The position numbers were made by a program, and so were the translations under genes. 64,000 nt of DNA from Haloimpatiens sp042688525. Its GTDB lineage: Bacteria > Bacillota > Clostridia > Clostridiales > Clostridiaceae. Position 1 is the first letter of the stretch, and each line of letters starts with the position of its first letter. The notes under the pieces were generated by a model. That model saw only the letters and a program-made list of their open reading frames with translations. It did no database searches and was not told the origin of the DNA. Of this stretch, positions 50,041 through 58,213 are shown piece after piece. The DNA lies in the NCBI RefSeq assembly GCF_042688525.2, contig NZ_JBHWAB010000001.1:1116001-1180000 (forward strand), given 5' to 3'.

Positions 50041-50814
50041 ATGGACAAGTTATCAATTGGTGGAAAAGAACTTGAAAACAGATTATTTGTAGGTACAGGA
50101 AAATTTCCTAATAGTGAGGTAGTATCTAAAGTTATAGAAAGTTCAAATACTCAAGTTGTAACTGTAGCTTTGAGGAGAGTAGATTTAGATTCAAAACAAG
50201 GAAATGTTATAGAAGCTATTCCTAAAAATACGATTTTGCTTCCAAATACTTCTGGTGCAAGAAATGCAGAAGAAGCAGTTAGATTAGCTAGACTTGGTAA
50301 AGCAATGGGATGTGGTAATTGGGTTAAGATAGAGGTTATATCTGATAGCAAGTATTTACTTCCAGATAATCAGGAGACTATAAAAGCAACAGAAATTTTA
50401 TCTAAAGAGGGATTTGTTGTATTGCCTTATATGAGTCCAGATTTAATGGCTGCTAAAAGATTAGTAGAAGCTGGTGCAGCAGCAGTAATGCCTCTTGGAG
50501 CACCAATAGGAAGTAATAGAGGATTAAGAACTGAAGAATTAATAAAAATACTTATAGATGAAATAGACGTTCCTATTATTGTAGATGCTGGAATAGGAAA
50601 GCCTTCAGATGCTATACAAGCTATGGAGATGGGAGCAGGCGGTGTGCTTGTAGATACAGCAATTGCTACATCAAAAGACCCTGTAAAAATGGCTAAAGCT
50701 TTTTCTTTAGCAATTAAAGCTGGTAGAATGGCATATGAAGCTAAATTAGGAGTTCAATCACAAAATGCTAAGGCTTCTTCACCACTTACAGGCTTTTTGA
50801 ATGGGGGTAATTAA
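50041..50814 (+). CDS. thiG: Thiazole synthase ThiG
   Basis: 257 residues, a TIM-barrel. LFVGTGKFPN near the start, the Schiff-base Lys in WVKIEVI near residue 100, and the phosphate loops VVDAGIGKPSDA and GAGGVLVDTAIA are conserved. It makes the thiazole ring from DXP, dehydroglycine and ThiS-thiocarboxylate. AAGAGGAG precedes the ATG. The thiH start follows two bases after the stop. Confidence 0.96.
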   Translation: MDKLSIGGKELENRLFVGTGKFPNSEVVSKVIESSNTQVVTVALRRVDLDSKQGNVIEAIPKNTILLPNTSGARNAEEAVRLARLGKAMGCGNWVKIEVISDSKYLLPDNQETIKATEILSKEGFVVLPYMSPDLMAAKRLVEAGAAAVMPLGAPIGSNRGLRTEELIKILIDEIDVPIIVDAGIGKPSDAIQAMEMGAGGVLVDTAIATSKDPVKMAKAFSLAIKAGRMAYEAKLGVQSQNAKASSPLTGFLNGGN

Positions 50815-50816
50815 TC

Positions 50817-51920
50817 GTGAGTTTTTATGAGTATTATAATAAATATAAAAATTTTAATTATGAGAAATTTTTTAATAGTATATCAGATGATGATATAAAG
50901 AGAATTTTAGCTAAAGACAAAATAAATGAAGAAGAATTCTTAGCTTTATTATCACCAAAAGCAGAACAATATTTAGAAAATATGGCACAAAAGGCACATA
51001 GGTTAGCATTACAAAATAATGGTAAAGCTATAGAGATGTTTACTCCTTTATACCTTGCAAATTATTGTGTAAATAAGTGTGCTTATTGTGGATTTAATTG
51101 TGAAAATAGGATAAAAAGAAATAAATTAAACATGGATGAAATTGAAGAAGAAGCTAAGGCAATATCAAATATGGGATTTAGAAATATACTTATATTAACT
51201 GGAGAATCCGCGAAAGCTACACCTGTATCTTATATTGTTGATGCAGTTAAAGTATTAAAAAAATATTTTCAATGTATTTCTATAGAAATTTATCCACTAA
51301 CTCAGGAAGAATACAATAGGGTTGTTGAAGCTGGAGTAGATGGACTTACTGTATATCAGGAAGTATATGATGAACAAATTTACGATAAGGTACATATTGC
51401 TGGGCCAAAGAAAAATTATAAATTTAGATTAGATGCACCAGAAAGAGGATGCATATCAAGGATGAGAAATGTGAATATTGGTGCATTGTTAGGATTAAAT
51501 GAATGGAGAAGAGAGGGTTTCGCAACTGGGCTGCATGCTAAATATCTTCAAGATAAATATCCAGATGTAGATATGAATGTGTCTCCACCTAGAATAAGAC
51601 CTCATGCAGGAGTTTTTGAAGATGTTTATCCTGTTAATGATAAAAATATAGTTCAATATGTATTAGCACTTAGACTTCTTATTCCACGTATAGGTATTAC
51701 TATTTCAACAAGAGAGAGTGCAGAATTTAGAGATAACTTAATTCCTTTAGGAGTTACAAAGATGTCAGCAGAATCAAGTACGGAAGTTGGAGGGCATACA
51801 GTAAAGAATGAAAGTGATCCTCAATTTGACACTGCTGACAAGAGAAGTTTGGATGAGGTTCTAAATAGTATTTTAACAAAGGGATATGAGCCTATTTTTA
51901 AAAATTGGATGCATATATAA
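50817..51920 (+). CDS. thiH: Tyrosine lyase ThiH (radical SAM)
   Basis: 367 residues. The radical-SAM cluster CxxxCxxC is at Cys84, Cys88 and Cys91 (CVNKCAYCGF). The C-terminal EVGGHT and family ending are present. It cleaves tyrosine to dehydroglycine for ThiG, the anaerobic route that fits an obligate anaerobe. The start is GTG 50817 right after thiG, with GGGGG in the thiG tail. A terminator follows. Confidence 0.96.
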   Translation: MSFYEYYNKYKNFNYEKFFNSISDDDIKRILAKDKINEEEFLALLSPKAEQYLENMAQKAHRLALQNNGKAIEMFTPLYLANYCVNKCAYCGFNCENRIKRNKLNMDEIEEEAKAISNMGFRNILILTGESAKATPVSYIVDAVKVLKKYFQCISIEIYPLTQEEYNRVVEAGVDGLTVYQEVYDEQIYDKVHIAGPKKNYKFRLDAPERGCISRMRNVNIGALLGLNEWRREGFATGLHAKYLQDKYPDVDMNVSPPRIRPHAGVFEDVYPVNDKNIVQYVLALRLLIPRIGITISTRESAEFRDNLIPLGVTKMSAESSTEVGGHTVKNESDPQFDTADKRSLDEVLNSILTKGYEPIFKNWMHI

Positions 51921-51930
51921 TTTAATATAT

Positions 51931-51970
51931 AAAAAACACTGACAATCAAAAGGATTGTCAGTTGTTTTTA
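51931..51970 (+). terminator. Terminator between thiH and thiE
   Basis: ACTGACAATC, loop, GATTGTCAGT, followed by TTTTTA. It lies directly before the AGGAAGGAG site of thiE, so thiE may be made by read-through or its own promoter. Confidence 0.8.
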
Positions 51971-51990
51971 TATAGAGGAAGGAGAAAAAA

Positions 51991-52575
51991 ATGTTATATT
52001 TGATAACAAATAGAAAATTGGTGAAAAATAAAAATTTTTTTAGTGTAATAGAAGATGCAGTGCAAGGAGGAGTAAATGTAATTATATTAAGAGAAAAAGA
52101 TTTAAGTTATGAAGATTTAATGAAATATGCATTAGGTATAAAAAAAATAATTAGAGGTACTAAAGTATCCTTAATAATAAATAGTAATTTAGAAGTTGCT
52201 AAAGATGTGGAAGCAGATGGATATCATATTGGATTTCAAAGATTTATTAATGAAAAACCAAGTGAAAATATGCTTATAGGGGTTTCTGTTCACAACTTAG
52301 AAGAAGCAATTTTATCAGAAAAGTACGGTGCTAGTTATATAATTGCTAGTCATATATATGCAACTGATTGTAAAAAAGGATTAAAACCAAAGGGAGTTAA
52401 GTTTATAGAGGATATTAAAGAAAAAATTAATATTCCTGTAATAGCATTAGGAGGGATAAAGCCAGAAAATATTAAAGAAGTACTAGATAATGGAGCAGAC
52501 GGAGCTGCAGTTATGTCATATATTATGGCAGCGGATAATCCTTATAAAGCTGCTGTAAAATTAAAAAAATATTAG
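51991..52575 (+). CDS. thiE: Thiamine phosphate synthase ThiE (or TenI-like)
   Basis: 194 residues, slightly short. LREKD near residue 30, ALGGIKPENI and DGAAVMSYI are ThiE/TenI-family marks; the usual NDR loop reads NSN here. It should join the thiazole and pyrimidine halves of thiamine. Because TenI (a thiazole tautomerase) looks alike, and there is no second copy in the window, the assignment is likely but not certain. Its stop overlaps a perfect 20-base palindrome. Confidence 0.8.
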   Translation: MLYLITNRKLVKNKNFFSVIEDAVQGGVNVIILREKDLSYEDLMKYALGIKKIIRGTKVSLIINSNLEVAKDVEADGYHIGFQRFINEKPSENMLIGVSVHNLEEAILSEKYGASYIIASHIYATDCKKGLKPKGVKFIEDIKEKINIPVIALGGIKPENIKEVLDNGADGAAVMSYIMAADNPYKAAVKLKKY

Positions 52576-52591
52576 AAGTATATACTTCTAA
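52572..52591. other. Perfect 20-base palindrome at the thiE stop
   Basis: TTAGAAGTATATACTTCTAA is fully self-complementary and includes the thiE stop codon. There is no T-tract, so it may be an operator for the small gene that follows or an mRNA end stabiliser. Confidence 0.5.
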
Positions 52592-52639
52592 TACAATTTA
52601 TGGTAAAATATTCATAAAGAATATTTGAGAAGGGATTAC

Positions 52640-52732
52640 ATGGAAGAAAAGGCACTTAAACATAAAATATTTATTATAACAGTGGTATTACTATTGATTG
52701 TAATTATATTCGGTAATGATATTCTAATGTGA
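52640..52732 (+). CDS. Small single-pass membrane peptide, 30 aa
   Basis: The ATG at 52640 follows GAGAAGGGA with good spacing. The charged N-terminus MEEKALKHK leads into a hydrophobic helix (IFIITVVLLLIVIIF) and a short NDILM tail. There is no homologue I can name. The strong ribosome binding site and membrane-like composition support a real small protein, but its short length leaves doubt. Confidence 0.5.
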   Translation: MEEKALKHKIFIITVVLLLIVIIFGNDILM

Positions 52733-52768
52733 AGTGAATTATAGTATTTATAGTTGAATTTTATAAAA

Positions 52769-52824
52769 GTACATGATTTACAATAAATAGTATTTATAAA
52801 GTAAAAGTTTGTAAATCATGTACT
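52769..52824. terminator. Inverted repeat between convergent thi and pfl genes
   Basis: AGTACATGATTTACAA (52769-52784) pairs perfectly with TTGTAAATCATGTACT (52809-52824). It has a 24-base loop and no clear T-tract. It is likely a bidirectional end signal between the plus-strand thi region and the minus-strand pflA. Confidence 0.55.
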
Positions 52825-52850
52825 AAAGAATTAGTTTGGATAGACTACAA

Positions 52851-53576
52851 TTAAAATATTCCAACTTCTTTTCTGAGCAATTCTTCTAGTTTTCTACATT
52901 TTTCTTTGTCCATAGGTTCAACACCTTCAAGAGTATAAGAAATATTTAACTTTTCATATTTTTCAACACCTAAAGTATGATAAGGTAATAGTTCTATTTT
53001 TTCTACATTTTTCACTTCTTCTTTTATTATTTTAGAGAGTTTTATTATATGTTCTTTTGAATCCGTAATTCCAGGAACTACTACATGCCTTATCCAAACT
53101 TTAACATTAGATTTTTCTATTGCATTTAAAAATTCATTTATTTTTTTAGTGTTTTTACCTGTTAATTTAACATATCCAGTGCTATCTATATGTTTTATAT
53201 CAAGCAAAACTACATCAGTATATTTAAGTATTTCATCATATTTTCCAATTCCATAACCAGCAGTATCTATAGCAGTATTTATTCCTTTTTCTTTACAAAG
53301 TTTTAAAGTTTCTATTAAAAAATCTGCCTGCAGAAGTGGATCGCCTCCTGAAAATGTAACACCGCCACCAGATCTGTCATAATAAGTTTTAAATCTAATC
53401 AATTTATCTACCAGTTCTTTAGGAGTTATTTCTTTTCCACCAGATAAGCACCATGTATCGGGATTGTGACAATATGCACATCTTAAAGTACAACCTTGAA
53501 GAAATACTACAGATCTTATTCCAGGACCATCAACAAGTCCCATGCTTTCAAAAGAATGAATTCTTCCAATAGTCAT
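52851..53576 (-). CDS. pflA: Pyruvate formate-lyase activating enzyme
   Basis: 241 residues, radical SAM. CTLRCAYC places Cys29, Cys33 and Cys36 around the Fe4S4 cluster; GGGVTFSGGDPLLQ is the SAM-binding glycine-rich motif. It installs the glycyl radical on PflB. The minus-strand ATG has an AAAGGAGG site. It lies about 250 bases downstream of pflB, with a strong hairpin in between, so it may be transcribed by read-through. Confidence 0.95.
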   Translation of the reverse strand: MTIGRIHSFESMGLVDGPGIRSVVFLQGCTLRCAYCHNPDTWCLSGGKEITPKELVDKLIRFKTYYDRSGGGVTFSGGDPLLQADFLIETLKLCKEKGINTAIDTAGYGIGKYDEILKYTDVVLLDIKHIDSTGYVKLTGKNTKKINEFLNAIEKSNVKVWIRHVVVPGITDSKEHIIKLSKIIKEEVKNVEKIELLPYHTLGVEKYEKLNISYTLEGVEPMDKEKCRKLEELLRKEVGIF

Positions 53577-53631
53577 TTTTTACCTCCTTTGAGGATTGAT
53601 TTAATTATATATTGTTATTTTTAGTTATTAT

Positions 53632-53672
53632 AAAATGATGATTAAAGTATTCATATACTTTAATCATCATTT
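53632..53672 (-). terminator. Terminator/attenuator between pflB and pflA
   Basis: AAAATGATGATTAAAGTAT and ATACTTTAATCATCATTTT form a 19-base stem with a 3-base loop. On the minus strand it ends in TTTT. Confidence 0.8.
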
Positions 53673-53742
53673 TTATAAATACTTTATTTAATTTAAGTTT
53701 TATTATAAAGTTAAATTTATTTTATTCAAGCCTATAATTCTG

Positions 53743-53784
53743 TTTATCTAATTATCTTTATCTAATTTTGTTTATCTAAAATTT
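53743..53784. repeat. Three 14-base direct repeats between pflB and pflA
   Basis: TTTATCTAA starts at 53743, 53757 and 53771, an exact 14-base spacing, with partly conserved following bases. It may be a binding site array. Confidence 0.6.
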
Positions 53785-53826
53785 AGTATTTTATTAAATT
53801 AATTTAAGAATTAAAGAGATATTTAA

Positions 53827-56073
53827 TTACATTTTTTCATGGAATGTTCTGCTTATAACTTCTTTTTGTTGTTCTTTAGTTAATCTATTGAAGTGTACAG
53901 CATATCCAGAAACTCTTATTGTAAGTGTTGGATATTTATCTGGATGTTCCATAGCATCTATTAAAGTTTCTCTTCTAAGTACATTTACGTTTAAGTGGAA
54001 TGCACTTCTTGCAAAATATCCGTCTAACATATGGAAAAGATTATTTGTTTGATCTTCTTTAGTTTTACCTAATGCATCAGGTACTATTGAGAAAGTATTT
54101 GATACACCATCTTGACACCATTGTCTGTAAGGAATTTTAGCTACAGAATTTAGTGAAGATAAAGCTCCATTTTCATCTCTTCCATGCATTGGATTAGCAC
54201 CTGGAGCTAAAGGTTCACCAGCTTTTCTACCATCTGGTGTTGTACCTGTTTTTTTACCGTAAACAACATTTGAAGTAATAGTTAATGCTGATAAAGTATG
54301 TTCTGCATTTCTGTAAGCTTCATGTTTTTTTAGTTCAGAAGTAAATTTCTTAACTAATTCAATAGCTAAATCATCAACTCTGTCATCATCGTTTCCGTAT
54401 TTAGGGAAATCACCTTCTACTTGGAAATCTACAGTGATACCATTAGCATTTCTTATAGGTTTAACTTTTGCATACTTAATTGCACTTAGTGAGTCAGCAG
54501 CACATGATAGACCAGCGATTCCAAAAGCCATAAATCTATGGATGTCTGTATCATGTAGTGCCATTTGACCAGCTTCATAAGCATATTTATCGTGCATATA
54601 GTGAATTGTATTCATAGTATTTACATAAAGTTCAGCAACATATTCAAGAACTTTCCAATAAGATGCCTTAACTTTATTATAATCAAGTACTTCATCAGTT
54701 ATTTTATCAATATCAGGTATTACTTTTATTAGATTTCCATCTTTAGCTTTTTTAACTTCATCATAACCACCATTAACAGCATATAATAATGATTTAGCTA
54801 AATTAGCTCTAGCTCCAAAGAACTGCATTTGTTTACCAATTTGCATAGCAGATACACAACAAGCTATAGCATAATCATCGCCATAGATATTTCTCATCAT
54901 ATCATCATTTTCATATTGTATAGCATCTGTATTAATTGACATTTCAGTACAATATTTTTTGAAGTTTTCTGGTAATTTTTCTGACCATAATATAGTCATA
55001 TTTGGTTCAGGAGCAGGTCCTAAATTAGTTAATGTGTGTAAAAATCTAAAGGAAGTTTTTGTTACAAGAGGTTGACCGCTTAATGTAAGTCCACCAATTG
55101 ATTCAGTTATCCAGTTAGGATCTCCAGCAAATAAATCATTATATTCAGGAGTTCTTAAATGTCTTACAAGTCTTAATTTTATAACTAATTGATCAATTAG
55201 TTCTTGAGCTTCAGCTTCTGTTAATATACCTTTTTGTAAATCTTTTTCTATATATATATCTAGGAAAGCAGTATTTCTTCCAATAGACATTGCTGCACCA
55301 TTATTTTCTTTAACACCTGCTAAATATCCCATGTATAAGAACTGGACAGCTTCTTTAGCATTTTTAGCAGGCAAAGAGATATCAATATCATACTCAGCTG
55401 CCATATTTTTAAGTGCATACATAGATTTTATTTGTTCAGAAACTTCTTCTCTATGTCTTATTAATTCTTCTGTAGCAGGTCCTTTTATGTTATTAAGATC
55501 TTTCTTTTTTTGTTCTATTAAATAATCCATACCATAAAGAGCAATTCTTCTATAATCCCCTATAATTCTTCCTCTACCATATGCATCTGGAAGGCCAGTT
55601 AAAAGACCAACGTGTCTTGCTGTTCTAGTTTCTTCAGTATATGCATCAAAAACACCTTCATTATGAGTCTTTCTATATTCACTAAATGTTTCGTTTAATC
55701 CTTCTTTCATTTTATATCCGTATTCATTTAGAGATTGCTCAACCATTCTCATTCCACCATATGGATTCATTATTCTTTTTAGTGGAGCATCTGTTTGAAG
55801 ACCAACAATAACTTCATTTTCTTTATCTATATAACCTGCTTTAAAGTTGTCTATTCCAGAAAACTTAGAAGTTTCAACATCTATTATACCTTCCTTCATT
55901 TCCTTAATTATAAGTTTATAAGATTTGTCCCAAACTTTTTTAGTTTTTTCTGTTGGAGAAACTAGAAAAGTTTTGTCTCCTTCATATAAAGCATAGTTTT
56001 TTTGAATGAAATCTTTTACGTTAATTTCATCCATCCAATGACCTTGTTTAAATCCTTCCCATTCTTTAAACAT
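53827..56073 (-). CDS. pflB: Pyruvate formate-lyase (formate acetyltransferase)
   Basis: 748 residues, the usual length. The catalytic cysteines are Cys405-Cys406 in YAIACCVSAM. The glycyl radical is on Gly723 in VSGYAVHF near the C-terminus. It converts pyruvate and CoA to acetyl-CoA and formate. AAAAGGAGGC precedes the minus-strand ATG. A promoter lies about 135 bases further up. Clostridia use it mainly in anabolic one-carbon supply. Confidence 0.97.
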   Translation of the reverse strand: MFKEWEGFKQGHWMDEINVKDFIQKNYALYEGDKTFLVSPTEKTKKVWDKSYKLIIKEMKEGIIDVETSKFSGIDNFKAGYIDKENEVIVGLQTDAPLKRIMNPYGGMRMVEQSLNEYGYKMKEGLNETFSEYRKTHNEGVFDAYTEETRTARHVGLLTGLPDAYGRGRIIGDYRRIALYGMDYLIEQKKKDLNNIKGPATEELIRHREEVSEQIKSMYALKNMAAEYDIDISLPAKNAKEAVQFLYMGYLAGVKENNGAAMSIGRNTAFLDIYIEKDLQKGILTEAEAQELIDQLVIKLRLVRHLRTPEYNDLFAGDPNWITESIGGLTLSGQPLVTKTSFRFLHTLTNLGPAPEPNMTILWSEKLPENFKKYCTEMSINTDAIQYENDDMMRNIYGDDYAIACCVSAMQIGKQMQFFGARANLAKSLLYAVNGGYDEVKKAKDGNLIKVIPDIDKITDEVLDYNKVKASYWKVLEYVAELYVNTMNTIHYMHDKYAYEAGQMALHDTDIHRFMAFGIAGLSCAADSLSAIKYAKVKPIRNANGITVDFQVEGDFPKYGNDDDRVDDLAIELVKKFTSELKKHEAYRNAEHTLSALTITSNVVYGKKTGTTPDGRKAGEPLAPGANPMHGRDENGALSSLNSVAKIPYRQWCQDGVSNTFSIVPDALGKTKEDQTNNLFHMLDGYFARSAFHLNVNVLRRETLIDAMEHPDKYPTLTIRVSGYAVHFNRLTKEQQKEVISRTFHEKM

Positions 56074-56142
56074 TGTAACAGCCTCCTTTTAATATAATAC
56101 AGAGTGTATATTTTTATAGTACAGTTTAAAACACACTAATTG

Positions 56143-56179
56143 TTTATGATAAATATTTTAAATAGTTTTATGATAAATA
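56143..56179. other. Two direct copies of a palindromic 13-mer in the pflB leader
   Basis: TTTATGATAAATA occurs at 56143-56155 and 56167-56179. The core TTTATGATAAA is palindromic around its centre. They lie between the pflB promoter and start and could be repressor sites. Confidence 0.5.
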
Positions 56180-56214
56180 GCGTACAAAAACTTAACTATT
56201 AATTTTATGACTTG

Positions 56215-56243
56215 ATTATAACATGGCCAAAAAGCTAAATCAA
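56215..56243 (-). promoter_or_regulatory. pflB promoter
   Basis: On the minus strand, TTGATT (56243-56238), a 17-base spacer and a perfect TATAAT (56220-56215) give a start near 56208 and a leader of about 135 bases. Confidence 0.75.
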
Positions 56244-56559
56244 CATTAAAAAACTAAATTATTTAAAAAGTTTTAAAATTTATTTTAAATATAAAAACAG
56301 TAAGTACGTTAGCATAACATATAAAAATAGTACAGATGAACATATATATAGAAACAGCTTTAAACATGTAGTTGTAAATTAAATAAAAGTTTTTTGTACA
56401 AAAACATAATTATTTACTCTTTGAACTTTAATTTTTATACTTTATTTTATATGATTATTTAAAATTTCTAAAGTTTAAAAAATCTAATTATTAATAATTT
56501 GAGTTATAATACTAATTTGAGTTATAATATATAATAAGTTTAAGGTAAGGAGGTATAAA
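56244..56559. other. Divergent spacer pflB / anchored protein gene
   Basis: About 315 bases, AT-rich. A direct repeat of ACTAATTTGAGTTATAATA-type sequence occurs near 56498-56531 (AATTTGAGTTATAATA twice), probably part of the promoter region of the next gene. No RNA gene seen. Confidence 0.45.
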
Positions 56560-57372
56560 ATGATGGGGAAACCAAGTATGTTTAGTAAAAATTATGAAAA
56601 ATCCATGAAAAGGCGAAAAAAAAGAATATTAATAACTATAATTATAATTTGTATTTTAATTATAAGTGTGTTAACATATATATTTTTTAATAATGGTAAA
56701 ATTTTTAAATTTATTAGTAATAGTGAAGACAAAATTACTAGTATAAAGAGTAGTAATACAATCAATAATGAAGGGAAAATGAATCAAAAGTCTAATGAAG
56801 TCAAAAGTAGTAAAAATAAAGTTCAGGATAGTATGGGCAAAGATGAATATTTTAAAGTTACCATAAATGGTGTGAATATAAAAGTAATTTATGAAGTAAA
56901 AGATGGTAATAAGTTGATAAAAGAAGTTAAAGATTTACCAAATGAAGATATGTATTACGAGATTAGTCCTACTAAAAAGGCAATATTAGTGTACCAACAG
57001 AATATGCAGAAAATGTTTTATGTTGATGATGAAGGCAGTATAAAAGATATTTCAAAAGAAAAGTATGTTTCAAGTAAAGGTACGATTTTTAAAAGAAAGA
57101 ATATAATTGAAAATAATAAGGATTATGTATGGTGTGAAAAGGCTAGATTTATAAATGATAATGTAATTGCTTTTGTAAGTGAACTTCCATGGGTGGGCGG
57201 TAAAAATAATAAATTTATATGGTTTGGAAATATACAAAGTATGAATTATAAATATGTAAGAAATAAAAATGGAAAAGATATTGAATTTAAAAGTCTAACT
57301 GATAAAGGATTAGAGACACAAATTGATGGAGATACTTATTACATAGATGAGAATGGTAGGGTAAGAAAATAG
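56560..57372 (+). CDS. Membrane-anchored protein of unknown function, 270 aa
   Basis: A short basic N-terminus leads into one membrane helix (about 24-44, ITIIIICILIISVLTYIFF), followed by a Ser/Asn/Lys-rich linker to about 95. An extracytoplasmic domain of about 170 residues contains EISPTKKAILVYQQ, VWCEKARFINDNVIAFVSELPWVGG and KYVRNKNGKDIEFK. The last two thirds look like beta-propeller-type blades or a peptidase-inhibitor-like fold, but I cannot name a family. AAGGAGG precedes the ATG at 56560. Confidence 0.7.
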   Translation: MMGKPSMFSKNYEKSMKRRKKRILITIIIICILIISVLTYIFFNNGKIFKFISNSEDKITSIKSSNTINNEGKMNQKSNEVKSSKNKVQDSMGKDEYFKVTINGVNIKVIYEVKDGNKLIKEVKDLPNEDMYYEISPTKKAILVYQQNMQKMFYVDDEGSIKDISKEKYVSSKGTIFKRKNIIENNKDYVWCEKARFINDNVIAFVSELPWVGGKNNKFIWFGNIQSMNYKYVRNKNGKDIEFKSLTDKGLETQIDGDTYYIDENGRVRK

Positions 57373-57456
57373 CTTTTACCTAAAATTCACAAAATTATTA
57401 GTTATTCATTTAAATGTTTTTAGATAATACAGCATATATATTATCTCTCTTATTGT

Positions 57457-57469
57457 GCGAAAGTTGAGT
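57457..57469. repeat. Terminal remnant of the long palindromic element
   Basis: Only GCGAAAGTTGAGT, the outermost 13 bases of the right end, is left. Confidence 0.5.
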
Positions 57470-57634
57470 TATGATATAATAGAAGATAGAAAAATAGAGT
57501 TATGTAATTAAACGCACTATGTAGTAGTTAGAAAGTGGACATGTCTGTTAGAATGAGAATAGACTTGACTATTAAACCTTCTATATTAAGCTCTTAATTC
57601 AAAAATGTTAGTTTTACGTTAGGGTGGTTAATTT

Positions 57635-58062
57635 ATGCAAATAGGATTATCTTCTGCAAGTTTTTATCCTGATGTTTTAACAGAAGAAAGCATATGTTTA
57701 ATGAAAAGTTTAGGATTTGACGTGGGGGAGATTTTTTATATATGCTAAAAGAAAAATGTAAATATCTCATTTATTTTACATTAGATATTAAACAAGCACA
57801 TAGAGCCAATATTGAACCTTTAGAATATATTGAAATTATGGGAGAAGATTTAATTAATTTTCATATAAATGATAGAAATTTACAATGTGATTGTTTGTTG
57901 CCGGGAAAAGGTGAAGTTAAGTATAATTCTATACTTGAAAAGTTAAGAAAAATAAATTATAAAGGTAATTTGATAATAGAAGTATACAGAAAAAATTATT
58001 TGGATTATAATGAAATAGAAAAGTCTAAAAAATTTCTAGATAAAATAATAAGTAGAAAATAA
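57635..58062 (+). pseudogene. Internally deleted sugar phosphate isomerase/epimerase
   Basis: The ATG at 57635, with AGGGTGG upstream, starts MQIGLSSASFYPDVLTEE..MKSLGFDVGEI, the usual N-terminus of the xylose-isomerase-like TIM-barrel family. After GEIF the frame hits a stop at about 57750. A second frame from about 57742 carries the family's C-terminus: LDIKQAHRANIEPLEYIEIMGEDLINFHINDR..LLPGKGEV. Roughly 140 residues of the middle are missing and the two parts are in different frames. The original ribosome binding site survives, so the loss looks fairly recent. Confidence 0.85.
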
Positions 58063-58139
58063 TTGAATTTTAATTGAAAAAAATATATCATTTAGTATAT
58101 AATGAGTATTGCAGAACTAAAAGATAAGTAACATTAAAT

Positions 58140-58169
58140 TTGAAAAAAATTAAAATAATATGTTATAAT
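58140..58169 (+). promoter_or_regulatory. Promoter of tig
   Basis: TTGAAA (58140-58145), an 18-base spacer and TATAAT (58164-58169). Confidence 0.75.
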
Positions 58170-58213
58170 GTCTAGAGTTAAATAGTATTGACGGTGATTA
58201 GGAGGAATAGGGA

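Noticed and set aside
53743..53784. CRISPR-like array
   Set aside because: Three 9-base repeats at 14-base spacing are far too short; there are no spacers and no cas genes in the window.
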